Part shown: positions 34,323 to 46,734 of the stretch, in pieces
Layout of the letters: every line of letters starts with the position of its first letter
Position numbering within the stretch: position 1 is the stretch's first letter
Origin: Muricea muricata
Taxonomy: Eukaryota > Cnidaria > Anthozoa > Malacalcyonacea > Plexauridae
Assembly (NCBI GenBank): GCA_963855995.1
Contig: OY979728.1
Coordinates: forward strand, 3,148,330 to 3,212,329
Direction of reading: 5' to 3'
DNA: 64,000 bases
The notes under the pieces: model-generated
What the model was told of the DNA's origin: nothing
What the model saw: only the letters and a program-made list of their open reading frames with translations
Database searches by the model: none
Made by a program: the position numbers and the translations under genes

Positions 34323-37300
34323 TGATCATGTTTAATCAAAGTCATAAAATCTCTGAAAACAATACAGCAGTCCTTATAATAACATTTTTAAACACAAAAG
34401 ACACAATAATTCGTGTAATAATAGGCTTGGTTAAATAATGACAAAATTTGATCATGTTTAACCAAACTCATAAAATCTCTGAAAACAATACAACACTAAC
34501 AGCAGCCCTTACAACAACATTTTCCAACACTAAAGACACAATAATTCGTGTAATAATAGCTTCGTTAAACAATGACAAAATTTGTACATATTTAACCAAA
34601 GTTATAAAATCTCGGAAAACAGTAACTTCAATCCTTATAATAACATTTTCCAACACTAAAGACACAATAATTCGTGTAATAATGGGCTTGGTTAAACAAT
34701 GACCAAATTTGCACATATTTAACCAAAGTTATAAAATCTCTGAAAACAGTAACTTCAATCCTTATAATAACATTTTCCAACACTAAAGACACAATAATTC
34801 GTGTAATAATGGGCTTGGTTAAACAATGACCAAATTTGTACATATTTAACCAAAGTTATAAAATCTCTGAAAACAGTAACTTCAATCCTTATAATAACAT
34901 TTTTAAACATTAAAGACAAAATAATTCGTGTAATAATGGGTTTGGTTAAACATTGACAAAATTTGTACATATTTAACCAAAGTTATAAAATCTCTGAAAA
35001 CAGTAACTTCAATCCTTATAATAACATTTTTAAACATTAAAGACACAATAATTCGTGTAATAATGGGCTTGGTTAAACAATGACAAAATTTGTACATATT
35101 TAACCAAAGTTATAAAATTTCTGAAAACAGTAACTTCAATCCTTATAATAAAATTTTCCAACACTAAAGACACAATAATTCGTGTAATAATGGGCTTGGT
35201 TAAACAATGACAAAATTTGTACATATTTAACCAAAGTTATAAAATCTCTGAAAACAGTAACTTCAATCCTTATAATAACATTTTTAAACATTAAAAACAC
35301 AATAATTCGTGCAATAATAGGCTTGGTTAAATAATCACAAAATTTGTACATATTTAACCAAAGTTATAAAATCTCTGAAAACGACAATAATTTCAATCCT
35401 TATAATAACATTTTCAAACACTAAATACATAATAATTCGTGTAATAATAGGCTTGGTTAAACAATGACAAAATTTGTACATATTTAACCAAAGTTATAAA
35501 ATCTCTGAAAACAGTAACTTCAATCCTTATAATAACATTTTCCAACACTAAAGACACAATAATTCGTGTAATAATGGGCTTGGTTAAACAATGACAAAAT
35601 TTGTACATATTTAACCAAAGTTATAAAATCTCTGAAAACAGTAACTTCAATCCTTATAATAACATTTTTAAACACTAAAGACACAATAATTCGTGTAATA
35701 ATGGGCTTGGTTAAACAATGACAAAATTTGTACATATTTAACCAAAGTTATAAAATCTCTGAAAACAGTAACTTCAATCCTTATAATAACATTTTTAAAC
35801 ATTAAAGACACAATAATTCGTGTAATAATAGGCTTGGTTAAATAATGACAAAATTTGATCATGTTTAACCAAACTCATAAAATCTCTGAAAACAATACAG
35901 CACTAACAGCAGCCCTTACAACAACATTTTCCAACACTAAAGACACAATAATTCGTGTAATAATAGCTTCGTTAAACAATGACAAAATTTGTACATATTT
36001 AACCAAAGTTATAAAATCTCTGAAAACAGTAACTTCAATCCTTATAATAACATTTTTAAACATTAAAGACAAAATAATTCGTGTAATAATGGGCTTGGTT
36101 AAATAATGGCAAAATTTGTTCCTATTTAACCAAAGTCGTAAAATCTCTGAAAACAATAATTTCAATCCTTCTAATAACATTTTCCAACACTGAAGATACA
36201 ATAATTCGTGTAATAATAGGCTTGGTTAAATAATGACAAAATTTATACCTATTTAACCACAGTCATAAAATCTCTGAAAACAATAATTTCAATCCTTATA
36301 ATAACATTTTCCAGCACTAAAGACACAATAATTCGTGTAATAATAGGCTTGGTTAAATAATGACAAAATTTGATCATGTTTAACCAAACTCATAAAATCT
36401 CTGAAAACAGTAATTTCAATCCTTATAATAACATTTTCCAACACTAAAGACACAATAATTCGTGTAATAATAGGCTTGGTTAAATAATGACAAAATTTGT
36501 TCCTATTTAACCAAAGTCGTAAAATCTCTGAAAACAATACAGCAGCCCTTATAATAACATTTTTAAACATTAAAAACACAATAATTCGTGCAATAATAGG
36601 CTTGGTTAAATAATCACAAAATTTGTTCCTATTCAACCAGTCATAAAATCTCTGAAAACGACAATAATTTCAATCCTTATAATAACATTTTCAAACACTA
36701 AATACATAATAATTCGTGTAATAATAGGCTTGGTTAAACAATGACAAAATTTGTTCCTATTTAACCAAAGTTATAAAATCTCTGAAAACAGTAACTTCAA
36801 TCCTTATAATAACATTTTCCAACACTAAAGACACAATAATTCGTGTAATAATGGGCTTGGTTAAACAATGACAAAATTTGTACATATTTAACCAAAGTTA
36901 TAAAATCTCTGAAAACAGTAACTTCAATCCTTATAATAACATTTTCCAACACTGAAGATACAATAATTCGTGTAATAATAGGCTTGGTTAAATAATGACA
37001 AAATTTATACCTATTTAACCACAGTCATAAAATCTCTGAAAACAATAATTTCAATCCTTATAATAACATTTTCCAACACTAAAGACACAATAATTCGTGT
37101 AATAATAGGCTTGGTTAAATAATGACAAAATTTGATCATGTTTAACCAAACTCATAAAATCTCTGAAAACAGTAATTTCAATCCTTACAATAACATTTTC
37201 CAACACTAAAGACACAATAATTCGTGTAATAATAGGCTTGGTTAAATAATGACAAAATTTGTTCCTATTTAACCAAAGTCGTAAAATCTCTGAAAACAAT

Positions 37301-37560
37301 ACAGCAGCCCTTATAATAACATTTTTAAACATTAAAAACACAATAATTCGTGCAATAATAGGCTTGGTTAAATAATCACAAAATTTGTTCCTATTCAACC
37401 AGTCATAAAATCTCTGAAAACGACAATAATTTCAATCCTTATAATAACATTTTCAAACACTAAATACATAATAATTCGTGTAATAATAGGCTTGGTTAAA
37501 CAATGACAAAATTTGTACATATTTAACCAAAGTCATAAAAGCTCTGAAAACAATTTCAAT
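34323..37560 (-). repeat. Reverse-oriented 127-bp tandem array
   Basis: About 25 units with a 127-bp period, visible in the even spacing of 'taaccaaagttataaaatc' blocks. Some units differ in blocks (opening atttaaccaaagtcgtaaaa or gtttaaccaaactcataaaa), which suggests higher-order duplications, for example 36,180-36,720 resembling 36,940-37,490. Confidence 0.85.
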
Positions 37561-37864
37561 CCTTATAATAACATTTTCCAATACTAAAGACACATGCATG
37601 GCCACAATGACCATTTGAACTTTGAAGTAAAGATAAGAAATCAAGTGGCATGCATGCAAAAACCGAGTTAACATATAACCAAGGCCAGATTTTGGAGAAA
37701 TTGTAAGGGAATGTGGGGGTTTTTTTGGGGAGGTGTGCACCTCTCCTATTCCCAGAGGAGGCGCGCACCTCTCCCAAAATTCGGTCTTGTATACAACTAC
37801 ATTTATGTAACCATGCATTTTGGAGAGGGAGAATATTATCTTAAGCGCTTAAGAGTGAGTACTA

Positions 37865-40650
37865 GGCTAGTAGCGAGAAAAAGGTATGTTGAAAATTGAA
37901 TAATATATGTATGAGGTTAGCAGAAATATATGGTACATGCACTGTTTTTCGTAATAAGATTATTATATTGTATTTTGATTTATAAATAAATCTGAACACA
38001 AGATAAGAAGAAATTATTTATTAAATTCTATTATTAACAAAAACCGTATTCGTTTGACTAATTACGGTATATTTAGTATAAGATAAATGAACATTTAATT
38101 AGACCTGATTTTGACTAGCAAGATGAACATAAGCACACGGTTAAAAAACAAAGAAATCAACAGTACCGAAATGTGCGTCGGAACAAAAACAAATTTTAAA
38201 GAAAATTCTTTCAGCATTTTTTCGCAAAATTCACTGGAAACGTTATCCCTTTTTATTTTACTGATGCTCATGCTGCCAACAAAAACCAGGTCATATGCGC
38301 AGTATACTGGCGAGTACACAAGCCAAAGTTTATAACGAATTTGAAAGAGAAATGTCAATTAATTGACGATTTTATGAACACTTTCATGGTTCGTGGATAT
38401 GACGTCGTATATTAGCATAGAACATGAGAGACTGGCACGTATCCAGTTGCACATCTGTTTATCCTTAATCCATGGCTTTACAGCACATCCATTGTGTGTC
38501 TTTTTAAAGTTCCTTTCTTTTCCTAAAACAGCTTCCAGACGTTTTGTTGGAATTTATGTTGTGCATTTTCGTGGATGACTGAATTGTCCAAATATGGCTG
38601 TGCAGGCCAGATCCTTTGGTGAATGCATACTTTACAGGACTGAAATGTTGGTCCGGCCAAACAATATTTACCATGCAGGCAATTGTGTGAATTTGTTTCT
38701 CAGCCTCAGAGACTAAAAATAATTATCAAATATTAATTACTGATAATTGGGGGGGGGGGTGCATGCTCATATATTTCCATTCTGCACAATCTCTGCACAG
38801 ACTAAATCTCATGAAGTTTTTCAAACGTTTTTTATGCCCCAGGTTTAGCTGCTAGAATGATGGCATTGTCACAGCCAAGGAGACAAAAACATATAGGTCC
38901 CAACATGAGTGAGACTTATTGTTGGCTATTCTCTACTAATACTGAAGTTCCAAAGTATATAGTGACCAAACATTACTAAAGATTTCTGATTAAATAAACA
39001 TTAAACTTCTGTGGATGGCTAGATACTGTTAACTTAACCTTAATAAGACAGTTACTGAATGTTGCAAAAAGATGGCATGGGCAGAAGAATAGTATACAGG
39101 GAGTGATAAAAAATAGTCCACTTAACTAGCTTATTTTCAAACTAGCCACAGTCGGTTGCATTATTTTCACATTTTCAAATGTTTCAAACAACAGTCTTGT
39201 ACCCACAAGAAATCAATAATGTTGATTGTTCGAAAATTTTCATGTTTATGAACCTGCAGTCCAGACTGGAAAGATTATGTGCTGAGATTTAAAACACTTA
39301 ATAGAAAATATATAGGGACTAAAATATAGGCAATTTAATAGAAGACATTTAATAGAAAATTTATTAGAAGACATCAAAATTGCAGCCCAATACTGTATCT
39401 TGGCTGTGCAGTACAAACAATCCACTTTGATAGGCAGTCAGATAATGTAGACTGATGACCTAGACTGGAAAGTATGGCTGTTTTTAACAAGATCTCGGGT
39501 TTCAAAAATTTCAAATGTACAGTGTGCAAACCTGTGTCAAATGCACTTCAGTGTGCATGTTAGATACCTAGCACTGGCCATATTCACCATATTCAGTATT
39601 AAGCCAAGTATGCAAACCTGAACACAACAAAAATTCTTGAGTGGCTAGTTGCCATACTTTCCAGACCATACCGGCTGATTACAAAATAAAGTCAAAAGAG
39701 ACTTACTTGTGGGTTTTATATAGGACTATAATTGTAGGTTGAATACAATCTCGAATTTTTACCTGCCTGTTTGCCATCACATGATCACTACATGCAATGA
39801 ATTACTAACCTTCGTGACTAGACAGACAATACTTATTATTTAAAGTACAGTGCTTCATAAAGATTTCCAGCACTGATAAAATTGATAATCTCAAATGTGA
39901 GATCATGACATGTGAAAATTATCGCTTTTCAAACAATCAACTAATAGCTTCTGGATGTTTTATATTAGTAGAAAACACTGTAGTTTATATAAACAGAAAA
40001 ATACATGGTGCTAGGAAATGCCCTCGTTCGCTGCACTCACTCTTAGGATATCATGTTCAACACTCGAAATAAATCTGGTATCTCTGCGACTCCGCGCACC
40101 ATTTTAATATTATTAATATCATCCAATATCCGTACGTATATTAAACTGGTGAAATTCATAAACAAACCACGTAGTCGTACAGTCTGTACTCAGAAAAAAT
40201 ATTACCAATTCTATTTACCTCGCTACTTTCCGTCGATTCATGAATATTCAAGCCCTCATTATTAGAAAGCTCATCCATATCTAATCCATATCATCCAATA
40301 TCTTCCACATTCATATTTTGACTCTTGTTAGAAAAGGAAGCCATGTTGAAATTACTTATCAGTACCTTTGATCGCGTTTAGCTTAGTAACCATGCCTTGG
40401 TTTCTGTTGTTGGTTTTTGAAATAATACCTCTTTTATCTTAACCAACGCTGTGCCAATATCGTCTTTCATTTCAGTAACCTATTTCCTAATATTAAACTG
40501 AAAACCACATGCAGCTGCTTCCATACCAACTGTGAATAGAGCCGGATTGATGACAGCTTTACCTATTAAATTTGTTGGAATTAGGCATAATTGTATCCGG
40601 AGAAACGCACAAATTTTGTGCGTTTGACACCTTTTTTCGGCCGTGCGGAT
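37865..40650. other. Interval inside the composite with no recognisable gene
   Basis: AT-rich sequence with a short G run at 38,750 and a MITE at about 39,855-40,105. A minus-strand stretch near 40,130-40,345 gives an acidic reading frame that is broken by stops; I cannot assign it. Confidence 0.45.
39855..40105. mobile_element. MITE, second copy of the 31-kb family
   Basis: It contains 'tatcatgttcaacactcgaa' and 'atcgcttttcaaacaatca', which match the reverse complement of 31,085-31,350. An internal cctcgttcgctgcactcact motif also resembles the hairpin at 42,715-42,868. Confidence 0.6.
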
Positions 40651-40654
40651 TCTC

Positions 40655-41781
40655 ATGTTGGTCCACTTCTATTCTTAATTTACATAAACGATTTACCAGG
40701 TAGTTTGGGGTTTTCGTCGGCAAGAATGTTTGCTGATGATACTACATTAACTGCCTCTGGTGAATCAGTTCTAGATGCTGAGGTGGCCATCAATCATGAC
40801 CTTGCAAATATCAAACAATGTCTCTCAGCAAATAAATTATCACTAAATCTTGTCAAAACTGAGTATTTATTAATCGGATCAAGGCATAACATAAATAACT
40901 TATTTCATGCTCCCAAAGTGCATGTTGGTGACATGCCAATCAAAAGGGTGGAAGAAACAAAGGCACTTGGAGTCTATATTGATGAATATTTATCTTGGAA
41001 TAAGCACATTGAAATATTTCGCAGAAAATCTCATCCGGCATCGGGGCGGTCAGGAAACTAAAGCCTCATGTTGATCATATTATGTTAATATGTGCTTACA
41101 ATGCACTAGTTTTACCGCACTTCGATTATTGTTGTGAAGTTTGGGACACTATTAATTTTACACTTTGCAATCGCTTGCAGAAATTACAAAATAGGGCTGC
41201 TAGAATAATCGTGGGCCGTATAAACGAACATGGACAGTCTGAACTTGCTCTGGCTGAACTCAACTGGAAGACCTTAAGTGAAAGAAGGGCTCAGTTTGTT
41301 GCAAGCCAGATGTATAAAATAACCCACGATCTAGCACCCAAACGATTATCCAATATTTTTCATGAAACGCCTTCCTCTCGACATTACAATCTGAGAGGTT
41401 CTTCCCCTAAACTTTGTTTGCCCCAACCTATGACTGATTATCTAAAAAAGAGTTTTAGTTATAGAGGGGGAAAACTGTGGAACAGCCTCTCAGATGATAT
41501 ACTTGTTGTTGACCAATCACTTGTTGTCTTTAAAACCAGCATTCGTGCACCTGACCAATTTCTTAAAATCTTTTAATCTATTTACATATTTCATGTGAGT
41601 TCAAAATTTCTATTTATGAGTAATTCCAAATATTCCATGTAGTAACGTACTGTCTCTATGTTGTAATTGCTTAATATTTTTAATATATGTATGTAATATG
41701 ATTTTTAAACTACGCGCCTCTTGGAAATCAGCTCTTGCTGAATGGTCAGCGTAGTAAAATAAAGTTTTACCTACCTACCTA
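40655..41781 (+). pseudogene. Non-LTR retrotransposon, 5'-truncated copy B with 3' tail
   Basis: The RT region restarts at GPLLFLIYINDLPGS, with FADDTTL, and continues into the C-terminal part (SELALAELNWKTLSERRAQF) to a stop at about 41,576. A frameshift lies near 41,025. The 3' UTR ends aataaagttttacctaccta with a repeated cctac tail, typical of non-LTR retrotransposons. Its first 270 bp (40,658-40,926) duplicate 33,508-33,775 almost exactly. Confidence 0.88.
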
Positions 41782-41898
41782 CCTTCTTATTAGTTGAACT
41801 CAAACTATAGTTGGTTGAGTTAAACACGGGTTTATATGAATTAAAATTCACTGACGGGCTAATCTTAAATGCCCAAAGTGAACGTCAGTAAGTGGTAG

Positions 41899-42200
41899 TA
41901 AATAATTTAATGAACTTTTAGCGAAAAGGACGCGAGGCGGGAAAAAAGGCGCGGGAAAAACGGCAGAAAAAAAGGCACGAAAAAAAAGCATGAAAAAAGG
42001 CATGAAAAAAAGGCGCGAAAAAAAGGCGCGAAAAAAGGCGCGAGGCGCGAAAAAAAGGCGCGAAAAAAGGCGCGAGGCGCGAAAAAAGGCGCGAGGCGCG
42101 AAAAAAGGCGCGAGGCGCGAAAAAAGGCGCGAGGCGCGAAAAAAGGCGCGAGGCGCGAAAAAAGGCGCGAGGCGCGAAAAAAGGCGCGAGGCGCGAAAAT
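41899..42200 (-). repeat. Right CGCGCC/T-tract array
   Basis: The inverted partner of 32,541-32,770. It has additional regular units of ggcgcgaggcgcgaaaaaa in its outer half, so array length differs between ends. Confidence 0.8.
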
Positions 42201-42239
42201 CTCCACAAAACGCAGTTTATTACATGAGTATAGAGATTT

Positions 42240-42870
42240 ATTCATCGATAAGGCTGTGCGTAATAATCGTTCCAAATTAGCAATAGCCAATTGGCACCAA
42301 GAACGATAAAATTTCACTCGGTGAAAAATCATCGTTCACGGCCTTTGATTGGACGAACGATGTTTTTTCACCAGTGAAAATTTATCGTTCAGTGTTCTGA
42401 TTGGCTGACCCGAACGTGCAACACCTGCTCGCAGGCTAGTGTAAACATGGAGTCTGATTTTACGAGTATTTTTTAACTCACCGAAAAGAGAGATTTAAGA
42501 CAATTTCACTGATAAAACAACCACCTAAAATCATAACGACGACATTCGTGGCCTCAGTAACTTGAAATAAACCTCATGGTTTCATTTTCAGCAAGAAAAC
42601 AAAGCAATAAATGGTAAGAAATTCCATTTTAATATTTTGCTTGAGTATTTGTTTTTGTCAGTAAGTTATATCCGTATCTTTATACACTCATCTTTATACT
42701 CATATAATAAACAAATTACTTCATGGTTGGTTCGTTTGTACGATTTTTATTTTTCACTCGTTGTGAAGGATCGCTAAACTCACTCGTTCGCTGCGCTCAC
42801 TCGTTCGTTTAACGATCCTTCACAACTCGTGAATAAAAATCGTACGCACTCACCAACCATGAAGTAATCT
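42240..42870. mobile_element. MITE and hairpin cluster
   Basis: 42,300-42,405 has 'gaacgataaaatttcac' and its complements around a 'gtgaaaaatcatcgttc' core. 42,715-42,868 is a 154-bp hairpin from attacttcatggttggttcg to accaaccatgaagtaat. Non-coding. Confidence 0.6.
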
Positions 42871-43679
42871 CTATTAGTCGGATATTAGTCGGATCTCTAT
42901 AGCTAAGTATTTTATATTTTAGTCAAGTATATTATATATATTGACGCAGAAATTTATTTTACAAATGCATGCATTATCAAAACTGCTCAAAAAACAACAA
43001 AAGTACTGAAACGACCGGCTTTTCGCAAATGCTCTCAACACTATTAGAGCTATTCTAACTTGTACACGTTTTAAATAAAGAACACGTTGAGATGACAATT
43101 ACCTTATGTATGGTGCAGTCGTGCCACATGCGAGCTTGACTTTTCTTCGTCGTTTTCGCTGGGATACTGCTAAATGTCTTTATAAATATCCGAAACACGA
43201 AATGTCTTTTCGCCTGTGAAAATGGTAAGAAACATGATTAAAATGTCATTTTTAGTCTAAACTCCCATCTATACACCAAGTAAAGAACTATACTTTAACT
43301 GTACCTCTATTTTTTCGCTTCAATCTCTATTCAACCTTTCAAAGACTTGACATCTTCTGTTGTTTTTTTTTTAAATATATCTTTCTTGCTGTTGCTTGCT
43401 GTTTGTAATGACGAATACGGTCTGATCTTGATTTGATTGGTTGTTTGATTGTTCTTGAATTTTAAAAGCCAATCAAATGCTGTATCGACTGTTCGTGACA
43501 ATTTATCATTAACAAAAATAAATAAAGTTACTGCAGCGAAAATTTAATTTTAGTGCCGCTTTATTTTAAATATCAAGAATAGTTTTCTTACGTATTTTTA
43601 ACATTTTCCAACCAATGTTCGAGGATAGATTGCAATTATTTTACGCTAACGACTGTTAGGTCTGTCAGCCCTTATATAT

Positions 43680-44360
43680 AAATACAGGCTATAGCTTTGA
43701 CAAGACTTGTTATTCACAAGCAAGTTTTTTCAGTAACTTTCAGAAAGGCTGCATTAAAATATTAAATCGCATCAAGTCTGATTTTCACTGCAAATTTGCA
43801 GCAACTTATATATTATTCAATTTGCAGCAAGATTCTCTTGTATCAGCACTGATGCTTTCAACAAACATGCTGCAATTTGTGGTTTCAGTTTTGCAGCAAG
43901 TCTGTGATGTCAACTTGCAGCAAATCTGAAAAAATCAACTTGCAGCAAGTCTGATTTTTGCAACTTGCATCAGCATTGATGCGTTCAACCGACTTGCTGC
44001 AAGTTGCTGTACGACAGACTTGTCAAGACTTGATATCCACATGCAAGCTTGCTGCAAGTTGTTTCAACAACTTGCAGCAAGTCTGCAAATATCAAGTTAC
44101 AGCAAGTCTGATTTTCGCAACTTGCATCAGCATTGATGCGTTCAACAGACATGCTGCAAGTTGCTGCGACAGACTTGTCAAGACTTGATATCCACAAGCT
44201 TGCTGCAAGTTGTTGCAACAACTTAAGCAAGTCTGCAAATATCAAAATGCAGCAAGCCTGATCCTCACAGACTTGCTGCAACTTGATGAAGTCAACAGGC
44301 TTGCTGCAACTTGATGACAACTTGCAGCAAGCCGGTAAAGTCCACAATTTGCAGCACGTC
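43680..44360. repeat. Repeat cluster of 'aacttgcagcaagtctg' words
   Basis: The block consists of imperfect repetitions of ttgcagcaagtctg and its complement. A unit of about 165 bp starting near 43,960 ('ttgcatcagcattgatgcg') recurs near 44,120. Related copies lie at about 48,300-48,480, 51,880-52,060 and 56,000-56,290. The 42,870-43,680 stretch before it shows no gene. Confidence 0.65.
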
Positions 44361-44379
44361 TGTGGCGTTTCTGGCTATG

Positions 44380-44750
44380 TAATGCCTAACAATATTGTTC
44401 TGACAACATTTAACATCTTTGTTTTATCAGTATTGTTGAGCCTTGTTCCAACAGCATAGAACAGCATTGTGCATCCATCAAGTCCGAACAATATTGTTAC
44501 AACAATATTGTCGAGGCATGATAAAACAACAACGCCTAACAATATTGTTCTGACAACATTTAACATCGTTGTTCTATCAGTATTGTTAAGCCCTTGCTCC
44601 AACAACGTGGAACAGCATTGTTCATCCATCAAGTCCGAACAATATTGTTACAACAATATTGTTCAACAATGTTGTTTCAACAGTACTGTTCAACCATGAT
44701 AACAACATTGTTCCGGTGTTGTTCAACCATCATGCGCCAACAACCTGTTC
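44380..44750. repeat. Repeat cluster of 'aacaatattgtt' words
   Basis: The palindromic word aacaatattgtt recurs at least five times, with a direct duplication of about 145 bp (44,389 and 44,538 both start 'caatattgttctgacaacat'). Non-coding. Confidence 0.6.
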
Positions 44751-44939
44751 AATTTTTGGCCGTGTAGTTAACTTGCGTGTGGCTCGCGTGGGGCAGTTGA
44801 CATAAATTAAATTAAAATAAATTAAGTATTGTTTGTTTAAAAATGGCTAACAAATTCGATTCAAATAATTGCAGAAGAATGCGCCTCATCTGTGATAAAA
44901 GCAACCGTTATACATTTTTCGTACAAATACAAACACTCA

Positions 44940-45110
44940 CCATTATTGAAGAAAGTACTATTTCGTTGGTTTGTAAATTTCGACCTTAAAACTGGCCAAA
45001 ACTTGTCTGGATCACTGGACGTCACATGTGCTAAATTGTGTAATTTGTTTGGGTGACTCACTGACTGTATCGAGAGTGCCAAGCAGATTTGTGTAAAGAT
45101 ATTAAAATGT
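44940..45110 (-). pseudogene. Possible non-LTR retrotransposon fragment
   Basis: A minus-strand frame contains SSDPDKFWPVLRSKFTNQRN, which resembles the linker between endonuclease and reverse transcriptase of Jockey/CR1-type elements (a DPxxFW motif). No other domain is visible nearby, so this is tentative. Confidence 0.35.
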
Positions 45111-45451
45111 TTAGTTTGCAAACATATGCTAATGAAGAAAAGCGAAGTCAAGACATGTACTGGAAATGGATTACTAGATATTGGGAGACTGGTCATTGTT
45201 TATAGTGTGGGTTACACTGTCACCCATTAATTAATTAAACAAGCAGTTATCAAACTCATGTCATAGAAGTGGTGAAATACATGTGTGACAACTTAATGGT
45301 ATCCTTTTGTAAAGCTTTTGGCTATAGGTGGCAGTTTGTTACAGAAACTACTTCAATATTTTAATGGTTTAATCAGCAAGTTTTTAGCAAGAGAAGACAT
45401 TTCTGTTTGGTGCAAACTTCCACCATGAATAATGACTGGCCCTTACAGAGT

Positions 45452-45809
45452 CACAGGATGAAAAATCAGATTTGCAATACATGTTCAACCCAGTGCCAAA
45501 ATGCAAATTCTGTGAAGGCAAAACATTTGCTATATAGTGCAAATTTGATCATTTGAAACACATACATAAAATGAAAAACCAGATTCACACAAAATTTGCA
45601 CCTGGGTGCCAAAATGCAAATGCATCAAATGTGCACAAATCATTCAAATGTGTGGCAAATTGTTGAAGCAATATCTGTCTAAAAGAAGAATATATCAGTT
45701 TTCAAATGATCAAATTTGCACTATATAATAACAAATTTGTTGCCTGCATGGCATTTGCATTTTGGCACTATGTTGAAAATGTATTGTAAATCTGATTTTT
45801 CATCCTGTG
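45452..45809. mobile_element. MITE with cacaggatgaaaaatcag termini
   Basis: A 358-bp element has TIRs over 100 bp: cacaggatgaaaaatcagat at 45,452 pairs with tctgatttttcatcctgtg at the right end, and a 'tgcaaatttgatcatttgaa' stretch is mirrored inside. Non-coding. 45,810-46,700 shows no recognisable gene. Confidence 0.75.
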
Positions 45810-46734
45810 AATTGTACTATCCTTGGTTACCAGACTGCAGAGTTGGTCAGGGTTGCCCCCAAGATTTTTTGGGGAAAAGTTTTTAGTACCCCTGGGAAGT
45901 GTTTCATTATTTAAGCAATTAAAACTTAAATCTGCCCCAAATCTCTAAATTTTACTGTGTTTGGTACCTATTTGCATGGTTACTTTTCTACTGTTTTGCA
46001 CCCCTGCCCCTAGATTTTACACCCCCAAGATCTTGTAGAAAATTCTGCAGTGTGGATAAATTTATAAATAAACTCAAGTCATTTTCATCATGAAACCTAA
46101 TCTGGGTTGGCCTAGATTAAAACCAACTTGGCTAATGTTGTTAAAGTTTAAATATTTCAATCTGTATGAGTTTATTCACTATTAGATGGTACACTATATT
46201 TTTCAATATTGTGTTATACACAAGAATCAATATTTATTTGATGTGTTGTCAGATGTAACAAAAGTCAATATACAACTCATGTCACACTGTATGTATTTGT
46301 ATCATGTCTGAGGTCATATTTTCCCATGTAACCACAGTTGCCAAGCTTACAGGTATTTTGAGTTACTCAGTTACATTAAGTTGAATTACTCAATTACATA
46401 TACACACAAATTCAAAATGTCTGCCCAAAAAGCAACTACTCCAAAACAAGGGAAGAAAACCAAAACAAAATTTTAATTCAGTAGAATGCAACCTACTGGT
46501 TAATATAGTTGAACAAAATTTAGACACATTACGAGGCCAATTTTCGAGCACAATAACAAATGCCTAAAAGCAAAAGTTGTGGGAAACTATTTACTTCCCA
46601 GATTAACAGCTATGAAAAACGTACACCAATAGAAATACGGGAAAATTGCAAAGCATGACCCAAATTGACAAAAAAACCCCCAACAAATTCTGGGGTAATG
46701 CAGTCTCAATGGAAAACTGGTGGACGTCCTGCAG

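Larger units (their letters stand above)
33778..37862. mobile_element. 4.1-kb foldback element with 127-bp tandem repeats
   Basis: Terminal inverted repeats of about 300 bp (33,778-34,080 and 37,560-37,862) begin gtactcactcttaagcgctt and are flanked by TA on both sides. Between them are about 27 tandem units of 127 bp, each with 'ataattcgtgtaataat' and 'ataaaatctctgaaaac' words. No transposase is present. The open frames repeated along the array are by-products of the repeat. Confidence 0.85.
32541..42200. mobile_element. Composite inverted-repeat block with CGCGCC/T-tract ends
   Basis: The left end (32,541-32,770) is an array of ttttttcgcgcc words followed by 'cgctaaaagttcattaaatt'. The right end (41,899-42,200) is the inverted match, aatttaatgaacttttagcg followed by ggcgcgaaaaaa arrays. 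Between them lie two truncated non-LTR retrotransposon copies, a 4.1-kb foldback element and a MITE. Whether the block moved as one unit is unknown. It lies directly 5' of the last recognisable exon of the SLC15 gene. Confidence 0.7.

Noticed and set aside
34134-37818. Repeated 60-115-codon frames
   Set aside because: They repeat at the 127-bp period of the foldback array and share no protein motif.
40110-40592. Possible gene fragment on the minus strand upstream of the SLC15 exons
   Set aside because: The frame has several stops and lacks any peptide-transporter motif.
41907-42332. Arg/Ala/Phe-rich frames
   Set aside because: They are translations of the CGCGCC/T-tract array.
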